The position numbers and the translations under genes were made by a program. A DNA stretch of 64,000 nucleotides, from positions 3,791,890 to 3,855,889 of the forward strand of contig NZ_CP066149.1 in the NCBI RefSeq assembly GCF_023206395.1, written 5' to 3'. Below are positions 26,101 through 35,797 of the stretch, in pieces (position 1 is the stretch's first letter; each line of letters opens with the position of its first letter). The notes below the pieces were generated by a model. It worked only from the letters and a program-made list of their open reading frames with translations. It was not told the DNA's origin and did no database searches. The stretch comes from Vibrio sp. ED004 (GTDB taxonomy: Bacteria > Pseudomonadota > Gammaproteobacteria > Enterobacterales > Vibrionaceae).

Positions 26101-27999
26101 GAAAAGATCGCGAGCTTCACGAAGATCAATTGTCTTGTCACTCTTGTGTAGCATAGAGAAATCAAGGATCCAATATGTCACACCGTTGGTTTTGCGCACT
26201 TCATATGGAGACTCACCGATAACGCGCAGGCCAAAGTTTTCAAGCATTGGCATTACATCAGAAAGGTGAATTGGCTCATCACTGTGATAGAACAACTTCA
26301 AACGAACTGCTTTAGAATCTGCCGCTTCTTCTTGCGGACGGTAGAAAAGCATACCCAGTTTGTTGTCTTCGCTTAGTGCTTCCAAGCGCTCGATGTCCGC
26401 TACCGCAGAACCTGGCATCATGTCTTCTTTGTACGAACGTGGGAATGCACGCATGTACTCTTTCGACAATGGAAGCCCTTTGCTCTCACCGAAGTTTGCA
26501 ATGATTGATTCAGACAGGCGGTCATCCCAAGTAGACGATACTTCCATTAAATTTTGCTCAATTGTTTTCACGTCCACATCCATGTTGTTGTTATCAACAC
26601 GAACAATATAGTGCGTTCTCGCCAGTGGGCTTTCAGAGAAGTACGTTGTAAATTCAACCTCTTCTTCACAACCAAAGTACTGCTTCAAGATGCGTTGTGT
26701 TTGACGGCGAAGTTCAGTGTTGTAACGATCTTTTGTTACGTAAACCATACAGCTGAAGAAACGGCCAAACGGGTCTTTGCGAACGAACAAACGCAGAAGA
26801 TCACGATCTTGCATTTGAACTACGCCGGTACCCACTTCAAGTAACTCTTCTTCTCGAGCTTGAAGCAGTTCATCACGTGGGTAGTTTTCAAGAATATTAT
26901 GAAGTGCTTTGTAAGAGTATGAACCCTCACGGTAACCACTCGCGTCTAAGATACGCTCTACTTTCTCGCGAACTAGAGGAATCGTTTCAACGGTTTGGTT
27001 ATAAACAGCAGAAGTGTAAAGACCAGTGAAGCGATGCTCACCAATTACCTTACCGTTCTTATCGAATTTCTTAATACCGATGTAGTCATTGTAAGCTGGG
27101 CGGTGAATGCGTGAAGCCGTGTTGCCCTTCGTGACGATAAGTACATACGGTTTCTTCGCTTCTAAACGTGCCGAGTCAGAAAACTCAGACAGCTTAACGT
27201 TGCGTACACGATCTGAATTCGCGAACAAACCAAGGCCTTGCTCCTTAGTCGGTTGCAGTTCAGTGTCACCATTTACAGACACAAGGTCGTATTCCTTGTA
27301 ACCCATAAACGTAAAGTTGTGCTCGCCTAACCAACGAAGGAAAGCCAGCGTTTCATCGAAGCGTTGAGCATCTACCGGAATTGTCTCTTTTTGCTTTTCA
27401 ACTTGGTTGGTGACTTCTTTCAGTCTTTCAACCATTTTTAGCCAGTCGTTAACAACAAGGCCAGTATCAGTAAAGATATCCAGCAATTCTGTTTTAAGTG
27501 CTGTCATCTCGGCTTTGCTGCTAAGACGGTCAACCTCAATATGGAAAAGCGACTGGAACACACCTTCATCATTACTCACACCGACAACACTTCCTGAGTC
27601 AGAACGAGAAATTTGAGTTGGGTTGTGAAGCATAAGGTGAGAAGAGAGGTCGAGGCGAGTTAATGCCATTTTTACAGAATCAACGAGGAATGGGCTATCT
27701 GGTACCACTATCTCAACGATAGTGTGAGTAGACTGCCAGCCTTGGCGACTTACTGTCGGGTTAAAAACACGAACAGAAATTTCGTCGGCTTTCTTTTCAT
27801 TGATGTGATGCCATAAGCTAACTACAGCACCGTATAAATCGGATTCGTTTCTCTGAGTTAGGTCGTCGTGAGAAACGTTACTAAACAAGTGTTGAGCAAG
27901 TTGAGTTACGAGAGGTCGATGAGCAAGGTCAAGTTTGTCTTGAATCAGCTTGTAAACTTTTTCAAGTAAAACTGGAACCACAGTTTCACGTGCGGTCAT
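23158..27999 (-). CDS. gdhB: NAD-specific glutamate dehydrogenase, 180-kDa type (GDH2)
   Basis: About 1613 residues from the ATG at 27999 (MTARETVVPVLLEK), which has GGAG 8 nt upstream; a start five codons earlier is less likely. The family has a long N-terminal region with ACT-like domains, a catalytic dehydrogenase core and a C-terminal helical domain. In the core I see RGGKVARGGLRWSDR, VPVGAKGGFVCKRQ with the substrate-binding lysine, VVAADKGTATFSD and GVGDMAGDVFGNGM. The enzyme oxidatively deaminates glutamate to 2-oxoglutarate in amino-acid catabolism. It is monocistronic, with its own terminator, and the frame is uninterrupted. Confidence 0.95.
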   Translation of the reverse strand: MTARETVVPVLLEKVYKLIQDKLDLAHRPLVTQLAQHLFSNVSHDDLTQRNESDLYGAVVSLWHHINEKKADEISVRVFNPTVSRQGWQSTHTIVEIVVPDSPFLVDSVKMALTRLDLSSHLMLHNPTQISRSDSGSVVGVSNDEGVFQSLFHIEVDRLSSKAEMTALKTELLDIFTDTGLVVNDWLKMVERLKEVTNQVEKQKETIPVDAQRFDETLAFLRWLGEHNFTFMGYKEYDLVSVNGDTELQPTKEQGLGLFANSDRVRNVKLSEFSDSARLEAKKPYVLIVTKGNTASRIHRPAYNDYIGIKKFDKNGKVIGEHRFTGLYTSAVYNQTVETIPLVREKVERILDASGYREGSYSYKALHNILENYPRDELLQAREEELLEVGTGVVQMQDRDLLRLFVRKDPFGRFFSCMVYVTKDRYNTELRRQTQRILKQYFGCEEEVEFTTYFSESPLARTHYIVRVDNNNMDVDVKTIEQNLMEVSSTWDDRLSESIIANFGESKGLPLSKEYMRAFPRSYKEDMMPGSAVADIERLEALSEDNKLGMLFYRPQEEAADSKAVRLKLFYHSDEPIHLSDVMPMLENFGLRVIGESPYEVRKTNGVTYWILDFSMLHKSDKTIDLREARDLFQQAFAAIWAGELDSDGFNRLVLGAGLSGREISILRAYARYMRQVGFPFSQQYIEDTLSHYPDLAKGLVSLFGKRFDPKLKGSAKGQQDLIKKITEQLDHVESLDDDRIIRRYMEMITATLRTNYYQVDENKQSKPWLALKMRPSEIPDIPAPVPAFEIFVYAPDIEGVHLRGGKVARGGLRWSDRQEDFRTEILGLVKAQQVKNTVIVPVGAKGGFVCKRQHMMSGRDEIFAEGQRCYKRFIRALLDVSDNIIEGEVIPPKSVVRHDEDDPYLVVAADKGTATFSDLANSVSDEYNFWLGDAFASGGSNGYDHKAMGITAKGGWESVKRHFREMGINCQTTDFTAIGVGDMAGDVFGNGMLLSKHIRMQAAFNHMHIFIDPNPDSASSWVERDRLFNLPRSSWEDYNKDLISQGGGIFSRRAKSISLTPEIQKMLGTKKASMAPNDLIKAILSMQVDLLWNGGIGTYVKSSSETHTDVGDRANDVLRIDGRDLKAKVVGEGGNLGMTQLGRIEYALTGGRVNTDFVDNVGGVDCSDNEVNIKIFLNGLVSNGDLTVKQRNQVLESMEDEVGEIVLDDAYCQAESISVTEHQGVGLVKEQIRFIHTMEKAGYLDRGLEYIPDDETLLEREKQGQALTRPELSVLIAYGKMVLKEDLVSDDIANDEFHAQQLMQYFPTELRRNYSQHMDNHPLRAEIIATALANQMVNEMGCNFVTRLQEETGANIVDIANAYAASREIYGLGKVLKSIRELDNISSSEAQYELLYHVRRTLRRLARWLLRNRTGKQSVNALIELYQGDVVAITEKLDENLVASEVEEHQAMAQVWIDQGVTAELANSVARLSSLYSALDISTVARETGKTVQQASKLYFNLGDRLSLHWFLKQINGQAVDNNWQALARAAFREDLDWQQRQLTGQVLNCGCGSDLDVIKALDDWMESNSVSLHRWESILNEFKVGSVHEFAKFSVALRELMLLNLNCMSKD

Positions 28000-28227
28000 A
28001 GTCACACTCCACAATTAGAATTATATTTTATTATTAGGGGGATCACTTAATCTGGTGTTTGAATCGTGCCGTTGAGCGCTTTTCTACTAACGAGTTAAGC
28101 AAAGGTAATGCATTCATTTATTGTAAAAGCATTATTGAGAAATAGTTAATTGTTTTGGAGGTGGTAAGAGGTGAAATGTTTGATTATGTGATTAAGATTC
28201 CTTTTAACTCACTAGGCACGCCAAGGT

Positions 28228-28446
28228 TTACAGAGCTTCCAACTTAATAAACTTATTTTTTTGGTCAGTTGTCAGTCTAAACTGCCCTCTAACCCCTATT
28301 TGTGTAAGAAATGGTCTGAACCGAGTTGCAGGTAACTGTAAACGTAATCCGGTCGTTGTTATCACTTGAACTTTACTTGCCGCACCAGAATAACTGGCCA
28401 AAAACTGCTGATATGAGATGTTAAGTTGGAAAATATAGTGATTCAT
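28228..28446 (-). CDS. DUF2835 family protein
   Basis: 72 residues from the ATG at 28446 (MNHYIFQLNISYQQFLASY); an earlier in-frame start at 28488 would add a non-conserved tail. KVQVITTTGLRLQLPATRFRPFL and GVRGQFRLTTD are DUF2835 features. The family is small, cytosolic and uncharacterised. It sits between pepN and the NAD-glutamate dehydrogenase gene. The 228 bp between it and the dehydrogenase start carry only promoter-like sequence. Confidence 0.75.
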   Translation of the reverse strand: MNHYIFQLNISYQQFLASYSGAASKVQVITTTGLRLQLPATRFRPFLTQIGVRGQFRLTTDQKNKFIKLEAL

Positions 28447-28557
28447 ACGATACCTGTATAGATATACAGTGCCAGTATTTTGGGGCACTTAACGATGTCT
28501 GACGGTGAAACTGAGCTTGAAACTGCTCTAGCTTATCGAAAATTCGATGAACCAGAA

Positions 28558-28591
28558 ACAAAAAATCAGTGGCAGATATTCTCTACCACTG
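28558..28591 (-). terminator. Terminator of pepN
   Basis: On minus, CAGTGG, a 13-nt loop, CCACTG and then ATTTTTT. It lies about 60 bp beyond the pepN stop codon. Confidence 0.7.
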
Positions 28592-28652
28592 GTGACTTTC
28601 CTTAATAAGTAAACAGCTTATAAGTAAACCGTTAACCTTGAGAAGGCATAAC

Positions 28653-31259
28653 TTAAGCTTCTAGTGCTTTCGTTACTTTCTCAAATAGGTCTTTTGCTAA
28701 GTTATCCATTTTCTTCAATGTTTCAAGTTCCTGCTTGATAAGAGCTTGGCGCTCATCATCGTACTTACGGAATTTAAGAAGTGGATCAATCAGACGTGAA
28801 GCAACTTGCGGATTACTGCTGTTTAACTCACGTAAAATCTCACCTGCAAACGCATACCCTTGACCAGACTTGTCATGGAACTGTACCGGGTTCATGTTTA
28901 AGAATGAACCAACCAAATTACGAGTTCGGTTCGGGTTCTTTAAGCTAAACGCTTGATGTGACATAGATTCTTTGATCACTTCAAGCGCATTTGAACTTGG
29001 GTTGGTACCTTGCAGAGCAAACCACTTGTCCATAACAAGACCATCGTGTTTCCACTTGTCGCTGTAATCTGCCATCAAAGTTTCACGACATGCCAGTTGT
29101 GCGCTGTTTGCCGCACCCATCGCTGCCATTGTATCTGTCATGTTGTTTGCCTGCTGGTACATTGTAACAACCAAATCGTTACCCTGCTCTGTATGTGCTA
29201 AGTAACTTAGGCAAACTTTACGCAAAGTGCGCTTACCAATCGAATCGTGATCGATTGTGTATTCTGCTAGTGTATTGCTGTGGTAAACCGCGGCCAGTTC
29301 GTCTTCAAGTTCTGTTGCCAGTGTTACCTTCATTGAGTTCAGCACAGATGCAACAGCATCAATATCAACACGATCGTACCAACCTGATACTTCGTTATGA
29401 CTTGGCAATGAAAGCATCTCTGCGATAAAGGCAGGTTCTAGCGAGTCACTCAATAGTACGCCACGGAATGCATCAACCACAGAATCAGAAAGTGCAAACG
29501 CTTCGCCTTGTTGAACTTTTTCAACATTGCTGCGGATGTACTTAGCCAATAGCATTTGACCTGCATCCCAACGAGAGAACTCATTGCGAGCATTCACCAT
29601 CAAGAAGATAAGTTCTTCATCTGAGTAGTCGTACTCCAATTTCACTGGCGCAGAGAATTCACGAAGTAGTGATGGGATTGGTTGTTCAGAAACGTTTTCA
29701 AACACGAAAGTCTGTTCTGCTTCTTTCACATCTAATACGTTATGAACTGGTTTTCCGTTACATTGTAACTCAACCACATCACCTGATGCTGTGTACAGTT
29801 CGACATCTAGAGGGATATGCAAAGCCTGCTTCTCAGTTTGCTCATGCGTTGGCGCCGTTACTTGGCGAGTTGTTAACGTGTATTGTTTCTTATCTGTATC
29901 GTAGTGACTTTCAACAGACAGCGTTGGCGTACCAGACTGGCTGTACCATAAACGGAACTGAGACAGATCAACACCCGATGCGTCTTCCATTGCTGCGACG
30001 AAATCTTCACATGTTGCTGCCGTGCCATCGTGACGTTCGAAGTAAAGCTTCATGCCTTTTTGGAAACCATCTTCACCCAACAATGTGTGGATCATACGGA
30101 TCACTTCACTGCCCTTTTCGTACACTGTCAAAGTGTAGAAGTTATTCATTTCTATTACTTTTTCTGGACGAATTGGGTGAGACATTGGGCTTGCATCTTC
30201 AGCGAATTGTGGACCGCGAATAATACGTACATTGTTGATACGGTTTACTGCGCGAGAACCAAGATCAGACGAGAACTCTTGGTCACGGAATACCGTTAAA
30301 CCTTCTTTCAAACTTAACTGGAACCAATCGCGACAAGTGACTCGGTTACCCGTCCAGTTGTGGAAGTATTCATGACCGATTACTGCTTCAATACCGAGGT
30401 AATCAGTATCCGTTGCAGTTTGGTCGTTTGCTAGAACGAACTTCGAGTTAAATACGTTCAAGCCTTTGTTTTCCATCGCACCCATGTTGAAGAAATCAAC
30501 GGCTACGATCATGTAGATATCTAAGTCGTATTCAAGATTGAAACGCTCTTCGTCCCACTTCATTGAGTTAATCAAAGAAACCATCGCGTGGTTTGCACGG
30601 TCTAGATTACCTTTATCAACAAAGATTTCTAGGTCAACTTTGCGACCCGATTGTGTGGTGTATGCGTCACGAAGTACATCGAAATCACCCGCAACTAAAG
30701 CAAACAAGTACGCTGGTTTTGGATGTGGGTCTTGCCACTTCACCCAGTGACGACCGTTTTCAGCTTCGCCTTCGTCTACACGGTTACCATTACTTAATAG
30801 GAATGGGTTCTCTGCTTTATCTGCGATTACCGTTGTAGTGAATTTCGCCAATACATCTGGGCGATCCATGTAGTAAGTAATACGACGGAAACCTTCAGCT
30901 TCACACTGAGTACAGAAAGCGCCACCCGACTTGTACAAGCCTTCTAGTGCGCTGTTCCCTTCAGGGTTAACTTCAGTAACGATAGTTAGCGTAAATTCTT
31001 TTGGAAGATCATTCAGCGTAAGTTGAGTTTCAGACTGCTCGTATTGAGTCCATTCGTTGCCCTTAACCAAAACAGAAACCAACTTCAAGCCTTCACCATC
31101 AAGTACTAATGTCGCGCTGTCTTTCTCCTGCTTAACACTAGAAACAGCCGTAACAATGGATGCTGAGTCGTACAAATCGAAAGTAAGATCGATTTCAGAA
31201 ATCGTGTGAGATGGTGATTGATAATCTTTACGATACTTGGCTTGAGGTGTATGTGCCAT
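28653..31259 (-). CDS. pepN: Aminopeptidase N (M1 family)
   Basis: 868 residues (870 in E. coli). The zinc site is intact: H296, E297 and H300 in IGHEYFHNWTGNR, with the third ligand in LKEGLT. The exopeptidase motif GAMEN occurs about 30 residues earlier, and the proton-donor Tyr is expected in the NFYTLTVYEKGSEV segment. PepN is the main cytosolic broad-specificity aminopeptidase, finishing peptide turnover. No signal peptide is present. Same gene neighbourhood as in other Vibrio (DUF2835 and glutamate dehydrogenase downstream). Confidence 0.96.
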   Translation of the reverse strand: MAHTPQAKYRKDYQSPSHTISEIDLTFDLYDSASIVTAVSSVKQEKDSATLVLDGEGLKLVSVLVKGNEWTQYEQSETQLTLNDLPKEFTLTIVTEVNPEGNSALEGLYKSGGAFCTQCEAEGFRRITYYMDRPDVLAKFTTTVIADKAENPFLLSNGNRVDEGEAENGRHWVKWQDPHPKPAYLFALVAGDFDVLRDAYTTQSGRKVDLEIFVDKGNLDRANHAMVSLINSMKWDEERFNLEYDLDIYMIVAVDFFNMGAMENKGLNVFNSKFVLANDQTATDTDYLGIEAVIGHEYFHNWTGNRVTCRDWFQLSLKEGLTVFRDQEFSSDLGSRAVNRINNVRIIRGPQFAEDASPMSHPIRPEKVIEMNNFYTLTVYEKGSEVIRMIHTLLGEDGFQKGMKLYFERHDGTAATCEDFVAAMEDASGVDLSQFRLWYSQSGTPTLSVESHYDTDKKQYTLTTRQVTAPTHEQTEKQALHIPLDVELYTASGDVVELQCNGKPVHNVLDVKEAEQTFVFENVSEQPIPSLLREFSAPVKLEYDYSDEELIFLMVNARNEFSRWDAGQMLLAKYIRSNVEKVQQGEAFALSDSVVDAFRGVLLSDSLEPAFIAEMLSLPSHNEVSGWYDRVDIDAVASVLNSMKVTLATELEDELAAVYHSNTLAEYTIDHDSIGKRTLRKVCLSYLAHTEQGNDLVVTMYQQANNMTDTMAAMGAANSAQLACRETLMADYSDKWKHDGLVMDKWFALQGTNPSSNALEVIKESMSHQAFSLKNPNRTRNLVGSFLNMNPVQFHDKSGQGYAFAGEILRELNSSNPQVASRLIDPLLKFRKYDDERQALIKQELETLKKMDNLAKDLFEKVTKALEA

Positions 31260-31345
31260 GACGGGTTCCTTTTGATCGTTATACGTAATTATTTTTTAAC
31301 TGTATATATCTAAAGGTTGAGCGCCAATAAAACAAGGGGAATATT

Positions 31346-31377
31346 AAAAAAAGGAGGCATTGTAAGAAAATGCCTCC
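31346..31377 (-). terminator. Terminator after the secreted unknown gene
   Basis: GGAGGCATT (31353-31361) pairs with AATGCCTCC (31369-31377); T7 follows on minus. Confidence 0.8.
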
Positions 31378-31477
31378 ATGTTTTGCTATTTTATCAATCA
31401 AATCAGACAGGAACGCCTAAGAAATGAACTGTGCACAATATTATCAACGAGTACGACTTTACTGCTAAAATTCTCGA

Positions 31478-32161
31478 TTATCGGATGCGATTGAGCACAG
31501 CAAACATATCTCCCTCTTCACCTTGCAGCGTTAACACATCGCTGTTCAGTGTATATCGAGTACCGTGTTCACCGTTTTCATAAAGTAACACTAGTTGGTC
31601 GCCTTCGGTGTAATACACCCCGCGACGAATGACTTCACCACCTTCTTCATCGGAAACTCGGAACATGAATATGAAGTCTGGTTGAAGGACCAAATCCATT
31701 TTTTGAATGTTACTTGCACGTAAATCGCTTCCAGACAGTTCGGCACTTGACCAGATTCCCGCCAATGCATTTGGCAAGGCCTTGGTGAACATAACACCGT
31801 TAAGATTCAACATGTTGTGATTACTGCTGTACGCGTAAACCTGAGGTTCTGAGGTATTCAAACCCAAAATAATCGTGTCTTCATTGGCGTTATACAAACC
31901 TTCCCAATGATCGACACTGTAGTCTTTCTTTTGGATATCGATAGTGAATGAGTAGTTTGAATCAAGAGTAAGCTTGATCGCTCTAAAGTTTTCAGTGCCT
32001 TGCTCAGGATCAGGGTTCATCAAATACCAATCGCCAAGCAGCAAAGGAAGGTCAAAATGGGATAGATTACTATCACTTTTTGATTGTTGGCTACTCGAAG
32101 CGACCTCGCTCCCAAAAGCCACAAAACTTAAACAAGATAAAAATAGTAGAATCCATTTCAT
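31478..32161 (-). CDS. Secreted protein of unknown function, two lipocalin-like repeats
   Basis: 227 residues from the ATG at 32161 behind a GAGGGGA ribosome-binding site; an in-frame start 66 bp upstream would hide the signal peptide. Signal peptide MKWILLFLSCLSFVAFGS. The mature part has two similar beta-rich halves: LLGDWYLMNPDPEQ with ...YSFTIDIQKKDY and WEGLYNANEDTIIL, then LAGIWSSAEL with ...FIFMFRVSDEEG and RRGVYYTEGDQLVL. This internal repeat suggests a lipocalin or META-like fold; I do not recognise the family. It lies between pepN and prc, own terminator. Confidence 0.65.
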   Translation of the reverse strand: MKWILLFLSCLSFVAFGSEVASSSQQSKSDSNLSHFDLPLLLGDWYLMNPDPEQGTENFRAIKLTLDSNYSFTIDIQKKDYSVDHWEGLYNANEDTIILGLNTSEPQVYAYSSNHNMLNLNGVMFTKALPNALAGIWSSAELSGSDLRASNIQKMDLVLQPDFIFMFRVSDEEGGEVIRRGVYYTEGDQLVLLYENGEHGTRYTLNSDVLTLQGEEGDMFAVLNRIR

Positions 32162-32411
32162 AAGCGTCCCCTCGTTTTCTTTAAGCTTAGGCACGTAATG
32201 AATAGAAAGCGAAAAAATATGATCCAAGTCACTAAATTTTAAGTGCGAAGTAACTTAAATGTCATTATTACTCGAAAAATAATACTTAAGTTTAGTTATT
32301 TTTACGGTGCACTTCACAGTCGAAAATCAAATAACAGTGGTTATGGAACAAGTTAAAAAGCGAGGAAGCATGCCGTTAACGTGACATTATTCTAAGCGAG
32401 AACGCAGGTAC

Positions 32412-32438
32412 AAAAAAAGCGAGCCTAAGCTCGCTTTT
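32412..32438 (-). terminator. Terminator of the proQ-prc operon
   Basis: AAAGCGAGC (32416-32424), loop CTAA, GCTCGCTTT (32429-32437), with T7 on minus. From 32162 to here the sequence holds the promoter of the minus-strand secreted gene and nothing else I can identify. Confidence 0.8.
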
Positions 32439-32483
32439 CAAATAGTACGTCTTTAAACAATCACCTTATGACAAGTGTTTTGT

Positions 32484-34478
32484 TTATTTCTTGATCATAT
32501 CCAGCATGATAGCAACTGATTCATCAAGATAAGCATCCGGGGCTTCGTAGTCTTTTGGAATATCATCCAACGTTTTAAATGCCTCTAACTTAGCGGCTTT
32601 TTGACGTTGGTTAATACGCTCTAGACGAAGCGCATCCGCATCATCACTCTCTTGTTGACGAACCTTTTCATTAAGAGAAAGGTCGTTGTCGTCTTTATCT
32701 GCCTTATATTTTTCAATATCTTGCGCGATAAAGCCAAACTCCATGTCTGTTGCGATACGAGCTTGGTGTTTAGCCGTCAACGCTGCGATCTGCTCATCGT
32801 TACGCTGTAACACTGAGTACTTCGCTTTGTCGATGCTGTCCCAAGGAAGAGCGTTGTCTTCAACACTTTCACCAGTATCTGCAGGATCAATTGGCGTTGG
32901 GTAAGCAATATCAGGCACTACGCCCTTGTTTTGCGTACTACCACCATTGATTCGGTAGAATTTCTGGATTGTGTATTGAACGTAGCCTAACTCTTTATCG
33001 AACAAATCATAAATATGATTCAAAGAGCGATGCTGTTGCACCGTACCTTTACCGAAAGAGTTTTCACCCAAGATGATTGCACGACCGTAATCTTGCATCG
33101 CTGCTGCAAAGATTTCAGATGCTGAAGCACTGTAGCGATTCACCAATACCGTTAACGGACCTTGGTAACTGATTTGACCATCAGTATCGCTGTTCACTTT
33201 GACACGACCGTAGCTATCACGAACCTGAACAACAGGTCCCTCTTTGATAAACAAACCAGAGAGTTCGGTTGCTTCAGTCAGTGCACCACCACCATTGTTT
33301 CGAAGGTCAACAATAATACCTTCAACACCTTGCTCTTTAAGCTCGGTGATCAGTTTATCGGTATCTTTAGAAAGGCCAACGTAGAAGCTTGGTACTTCTA
33401 GTACACCAATCTTCTTGCCGTCTTTTTCAATCACTTCTGATTTAACAGCTCGGTCTTCTAAACGAATCTTATCGCGAACAATTGTGACAACGTGACTTTT
33501 TGCATCTTTACCATCTGGCAAGATCTGTAGCTTAACTTTGGTCCCTTTCGGGCCTTTGATAAGTTGTACTACATCGTCTAAACGCCAGCCGATAACATCA
33601 ACAATCTCTTCGCCATCTTGACCAACACCAACAATGCGGTCGCCATCACTCAATTGCTTGCTGTTTGACGCAGGGCCACCAGCAACTAAAGAACGAATAA
33701 CGGTGTAGTCGTCAGTCATTTGAAGTACAGCGCCAATACCTTCTAGAGATAAATTCATCTCAGATTGGAATTGTTCTGCATTTCTTGGAGAAAGGTAACT
33801 GGTGTGCGGATCAACTTCACGCGCGAATGCGTTCATGTAGATCTGGAAAGCATCTTCGTTATGCGATTGAGTAATACGCTTCATCGCATTGTTGTAACGC
33901 TTTTCCAAAACTTCTTGAATCTCTGGCCACTCTTTACCAGTAAGTTTTAGATTCAACGCATCGTATTTAACGCGTTTTCTCCAAAGCTCATTCACTTCAG
34001 CGATATCTTTTGGCCACTCAGCTTCACTGCGATTGAGCTCAATACTTTCATCGGTATCAAACTTAATCTCAGTATCTAGCAAAGACAATGCATATTGAAA
34101 ACGTTCGAAACGCTTCTGCATAGACAGATTATAAACATCGAATGCAATCTGGTTATTGCCCGATTTCAGCTGATCATCAATTTGTTTAGATGACGCAGAG
34201 AAAGAGTCAATATCAGCTTGAGTGAAGATATTACGATTATAATCCAGCATCTCTAAGTAACGACTAAAGATAGCTTGAGAGAAATCATCGTTGAGATTGA
34301 AGTGTTTATAGTGAGAACGAGTAAATCGAGAAGTAACACGTTTACTAGCAGTTTCGTGTTGGACCTCAGGAGCGAGTAGAGGTAAATCGTCCTGATCTAA
34401 TTTGGCTTCGAGAGCCTGAGCTGAAGCTGCTAGCCAAAAGCTAGCAGCAATCAGTGTCAATTTTGAACGGCATTTCAT
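32484..34478 (-). CDS. prc: Tail-specific periplasmic protease Prc (Tsp)
   Basis: 664 residues. Signal peptide KLTLIAASFWLAASAQALEA. Helical N-terminal domain, then PDZ (SLEGIGAVLQMTDDYTVI, GDRIVGVGQDGE), then the S41 protease core. The Ser-Lys dyad is S452 in YSASASEIFA and K477 in NSFGKGTVQQ, with the same 25-residue spacing as E. coli S430/K455. Prc trims or degrades periplasmic proteins with apolar C-termini, including PBP3 and MepS. It follows proQ by 17 bp, a conserved operon. Confidence 0.95.
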   Translation of the reverse strand: MKCRSKLTLIAASFWLAASAQALEAKLDQDDLPLLAPEVQHETASKRVTSRFTRSHYKHFNLNDDFSQAIFSRYLEMLDYNRNIFTQADIDSFSASSKQIDDQLKSGNNQIAFDVYNLSMQKRFERFQYALSLLDTEIKFDTDESIELNRSEAEWPKDIAEVNELWRKRVKYDALNLKLTGKEWPEIQEVLEKRYNNAMKRITQSHNEDAFQIYMNAFAREVDPHTSYLSPRNAEQFQSEMNLSLEGIGAVLQMTDDYTVIRSLVAGGPASNSKQLSDGDRIVGVGQDGEEIVDVIGWRLDDVVQLIKGPKGTKVKLQILPDGKDAKSHVVTIVRDKIRLEDRAVKSEVIEKDGKKIGVLEVPSFYVGLSKDTDKLITELKEQGVEGIIVDLRNNGGGALTEATELSGLFIKEGPVVQVRDSYGRVKVNSDTDGQISYQGPLTVLVNRYSASASEIFAAAMQDYGRAIILGENSFGKGTVQQHRSLNHIYDLFDKELGYVQYTIQKFYRINGGSTQNKGVVPDIAYPTPIDPADTGESVEDNALPWDSIDKAKYSVLQRNDEQIAALTAKHQARIATDMEFGFIAQDIEKYKADKDDNDLSLNEKVRQQESDDADALRLERINQRQKAAKLEAFKTLDDIPKDYEAPDAYLDESVAIMLDMIKK

Positions 34479-34495
34479 GCGTAGGAGTATCTCCT

Positions 34496-35119
34496 TTAAG
34501 CGCGCAAGTGCTCCGCTTTAACAACCATTTGTAGGCCGTTTGCTAACTGAACACGCACATCTTCCTTATTGATTTCAACAATGGTCGCAGCCATGTTTCC
34601 TTTACCCATGTTCACATTTACTTCTTTGCCAGCGATGAATTCGTCAGCGTTCAAAGCGCGTGTTTCTACAGGCTTTTCTACTTTTGGTGCTTTAGGCGCT
34701 TGACGACGAGGCTGTTGAGCTTTCTTCGCCTTAGGTTTCGCTTTGCCTTCTTCACGAGCTTTTTGTGCTTGTTCTTTACGACGAGCCTGAACTTTCGCTT
34801 TGCTTTCAGCAAGTGTAGCTTTAGCGTGTTCAACGTGCTCTTCTTCTAGTGTGCCACACGCGTTGCCGTCTAGGTCAACACGTTCTGCGCCAGCTTTTAC
34901 GCCGTGCAGGTAACGCCATGATGATGTGTACTGTCTTAACGCTGCACGAAGCTGAGTCTTACTTACTTTTTCGTCTTCATTTAGACGTTCAGCAAGATCT
35001 TGAAAAATACCAATTTTAAGTGGCTTCGCTTCACCTTCTAGAGTAAAGCATTTAGGGAAACATTCAGCAATATATGCGATAACTTCTTTGCTGTTTTTTA
35101 ACTTTTCAGTGTTTTCCAT
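34496..35119 (-). CDS. proQ: RNA chaperone ProQ
   Basis: 207 residues. N-terminal FinO/ProQ domain ([14 protein letters not shown], then [13 protein letters not shown] and [20 protein letters not shown]), a Lys/Arg/Ala/Gln-rich flexible linker (about 105-150), and a C-terminal Tudor-like domain ([16 protein letters not shown]). ProQ binds structured small RNAs and mRNA 3' ends and affects ProP levels. It is the promoter-proximal gene of proQ-prc. Confidence 0.94.
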   Translation of the reverse strand: MENTEKLKNSKEVIAYIAECFPKCFTLEGEAKPLKIGIFQDLAERLNEDEKVSKTQLRAALRQYTSSWRYLHGVKAGAERVDLDGNACGTLEEEHVEHAKATLAESKAKVQARRKEQAQKAREEGKAKPKAKKAQQPRRQAPKAPKVEKPVETRALNADEFIAGKEVNVNMGKGNMAATIVEINKEDVRVQLANGLQMVVKAEHLRA

Positions 35120-35216
35120 GTGGGTTCCTGGTTTTTGCGGTTTTCCGCGAGCATTAAGAAAATATTTTTACGTATTATAGAGAGATGCTTGGGAAAAACC
35201 ACAGTAAGAGAATAAT

Positions 35217-35708
35217 TTATGCCTTGTTCGCGTGCGAATTAAGCAGCTTTTCCACTTCTGCCATGAAAAATGTCAATCCGTCCTCGTCAATTTGAGAAAA
35301 ACGGCCAACATTTGGGCTATCGATATCAAGAACACCCGCTATTTTTCCACCAATAGAGAACGGAATGACGATTTCTGAGTTACTTGCAGCGTCACAAGCG
35401 ATGTGACCTTCGAACTCATGAACATCATGAATGCGCTGAACTGTATTCGTCGCAACCGCAGTTCCACACACTCCACGCCCTACCGGAATTCGCACACAAG
35501 CAGGTTGACCTTGGAAAGGACCCAGTACAAGTTCGTCTTTCTCCTTAGCTTGATCCTGCTTCATTAAATAGAAACCCGCCCAATTCAAATCATCCAATTC
35601 CATGAATAATAAAGAACTGATATTAGCAAGATTAGCAGTTAGATCGGTTTCTGATTCAATTAATGCAACGGCTTGTTTGGTTAAGCGTTGGTAATGTTCT
35701 ATTTTCAT
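35217..35708 (-). CDS. msrC: Free methionine-(R)-sulfoxide reductase (GAF type)
   Basis: 163 residues from the ATG at 35708, with GGAAG upstream. A single GAF domain. The three redox cysteines are present as C71 (GQPACVRIPVG), C81 (GRGVCGTA) and C105 (HIACDAASNSEIV), with the spacing of E. coli MsrC C84/C94/C118. It reduces free Met-R-sulfoxide. Divergent from the ABC exporter at 35798; in E. coli msrC also neighbours proQ and the letAB genes. Confidence 0.93.
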   Translation of the reverse strand: MKIEHYQRLTKQAVALIESETDLTANLANISSLLFMELDDLNWAGFYLMKQDQAKEKDELVLGPFQGQPACVRIPVGRGVCGTAVATNTVQRIHDVHEFEGHIACDAASNSEIVIPFSIGGKIAGVLDIDSPNVGRFSQIDEDGLTFFMAEVEKLLNSHANKA

Positions 35709-35797
35709 ATTAACTTCCAATTAAATTGAGACTTCCATTATCAAGAGAACGCAGTAGAATGCGGCCATCAAACTAAATAGGACTTATTCTCATTACA

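Noticed and set aside
28495..28605. 36-codon plus-strand frame starting MSDGETELE between pepN and DUF2835
   Set aside because: It overlaps the minus-strand pepN terminator stem and lacks a convincing ribosome-binding site.
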